Positions 63,532 through 64,000 of a stretch of DNA of 64,000 nt are shown one piece after another. The notes under the pieces are model-generated. The model ran no database searches. It was not told where the DNA came from and saw only the letters and a program-made list of their open reading frames with translations. The position numbers and the translations under genes are program-made. Within the stretch, counting starts at the first letter, position 1. Each line of letters opens with the position of its first letter. Where the stretch lies: NCBI GenBank assembly GCA_963803155.1, contig CAWDMN010000033.1:178200-242199 (forward strand), read 5' to 3'. The stretch comes from CAWDMN01 sp963803155. GTDB taxonomy: Bacteria; Acidobacteriota; Terriglobia; Versatilivoradales; Versatilivoraceae.

Positions 63532-64000
63532 TTACACTTTTTCAAACCGCATTTCCCCCCGGGCGGGATCTCCCTCGACCTGGACCCTATCACCGGGAAG
63601 GATCTCTCCTTCCAGCATTTTCATCGCCAGCGGATTTTGGATCAGCTGCTGGATCGCCCGCTTCAGAGGACGTGCGCCATAGGCGGGATCATACCCCGCC
63701 TTGAAAAGCAATTCTCTGGCTTGAGCCGTAAGTTGCAAGGATATTTTTTTCCCTTCCAGCAAAGACTGCAACCGCTTCAACTGAATATCCACAATTCGGC
63801 TGATCTCATCCCTGCCCAGAGAATTAAAGATGATGATGTCGTCGATACGATTGAGGAATTCCGGCCGGAAAGTGGCCTGAAGCGCCTCGCGCGCCTGCTT
63901 TTCCCGTGTGGCGCGCGCTTTTCCACTCCACTCTTGGCCTTGGAGGCTTCCGACGTTCGAGGTCATGATGATCACCGTATTTTTGAAATCCACGGTGCCA
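63532..64000 (-). CDS. clpB: ClpB disaggregase, C-terminal fragment
   Basis: The frame enters from the window edge: TVDFKNTVIIMTSNVGS is the sensor-1 strand of the second AAA+ module, FRPEFLNRIDDIIIFNSLGR carries the arginine finger region, and YDPAYGARPLKRAIQQLIQN is the sensor-2 (GARxLxR) motif. The protein ends EMRFEKV at 63532. The Walker motifs lie outside. ClpB unfolds aggregated proteins with DnaK and GrpE. Neighbouring grpE supports a heat-shock cluster. Confidence 0.93.
   Translation of the reverse strand, partial: GTVDFKNTVIIMTSNVGSLQGQEWSGKARATREKQAREALQATFRPEFLNRIDDIIIFNSLGRDEISRIVDIQLKRLQSLLEGKKISLQLTAQARELLFKAGYDPAYGARPLKRAIQQLIQNPLAMKMLEGEILPGDRVQVEGDPARGEMRFEKV

Overview
The window looks like a chromosomal segment of an Acidobacteriota-type organism, probably from an environmental or metagenomic assembly. 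The best taxonomic clue is the protein at 1293-3026, which matches the 'VWFA-related Acidobacterial domain' layout. Supporting traits are several Tat-exported or signal-peptide-bearing carbohydrate enzymes, a tricorn-like protease, large periplasmic-sensor histidine kinases, and long intergenic stretches full of palindromes and dispersed repeats. I see no rRNA, tRNA, CRISPR array or phage module.

Layout. 1-213 is the N-terminus of a B12-binding radical SAM protein on the minus strand. 1.3-5.7 kb carries the VWA protein and a GH3 beta-glucosidase. 5.7-10.1 kb is mostly repeats around a histidine kinase (7770-9479). 10-24 kb carries an HGSNAT/DUF5009-like membrane protein (frameshifted), a Tat-exported TIM-barrel-like protein, a radical SAM/SPASM protein, a TPR protein, a tricorn protease (frameshifted) and a GH36-like alpha-galactosidase. 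23.9-33.4 kb is the accessory, mobile-rich part. It holds a probable single integron gene cassette (ORF plus attC), two families of ITR-bounded miniature elements (one made of an internally deleted RAYT transposase), an IS256-family element that splits a GH99-like gene with an exact 8-bp target duplication, and a RAYT transposase between perfect 28-bp inverted repeats. 33.4-35.5 kb encodes a Cache sensor fused to a pentameric ligand-gated ion channel. 36.3-51.3 kb carries a CehA/McbA-type hydrolase, a 1.3-kilo-residue hybrid histidine kinase, a NodB-like deacetylase, an agarase-like hydrolase, two coupled amidohydrolases with an esterase, and asd. 51.4-56 kb has FecR, aldo/keto reductase-like, tetraheme cytochrome and M48 protease genes. 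56.3-59.5 kb is a compact GH88-cupin-Gfo/Idh/MocA operon. 60-64 kb has an excisionase-HTH/receiver fusion, an HD-GYP regulator, grpE and the end of clpB.

Functional theme. Most ordinary genes fit a polysaccharide scavenger: GH3, GH36, GH88, GH99-like, agarase-like and NodB-like enzymes, esterase and amidohydrolases, plus sugar oxidoreductase and cupin. They are mixed with environmental sensing (two kinases, a channel receptor, an HD-GYP regulator). Most hydrolases carry export signals, so the first steps of glycan attack are probably periplasmic or extracellular.

Caveats. All calls rest on reading the sequence, with no database search. Two genes (HGSNAT-like and tricorn) carry one-base frameshifts in six-base homopolymers, which may be assembly errors.
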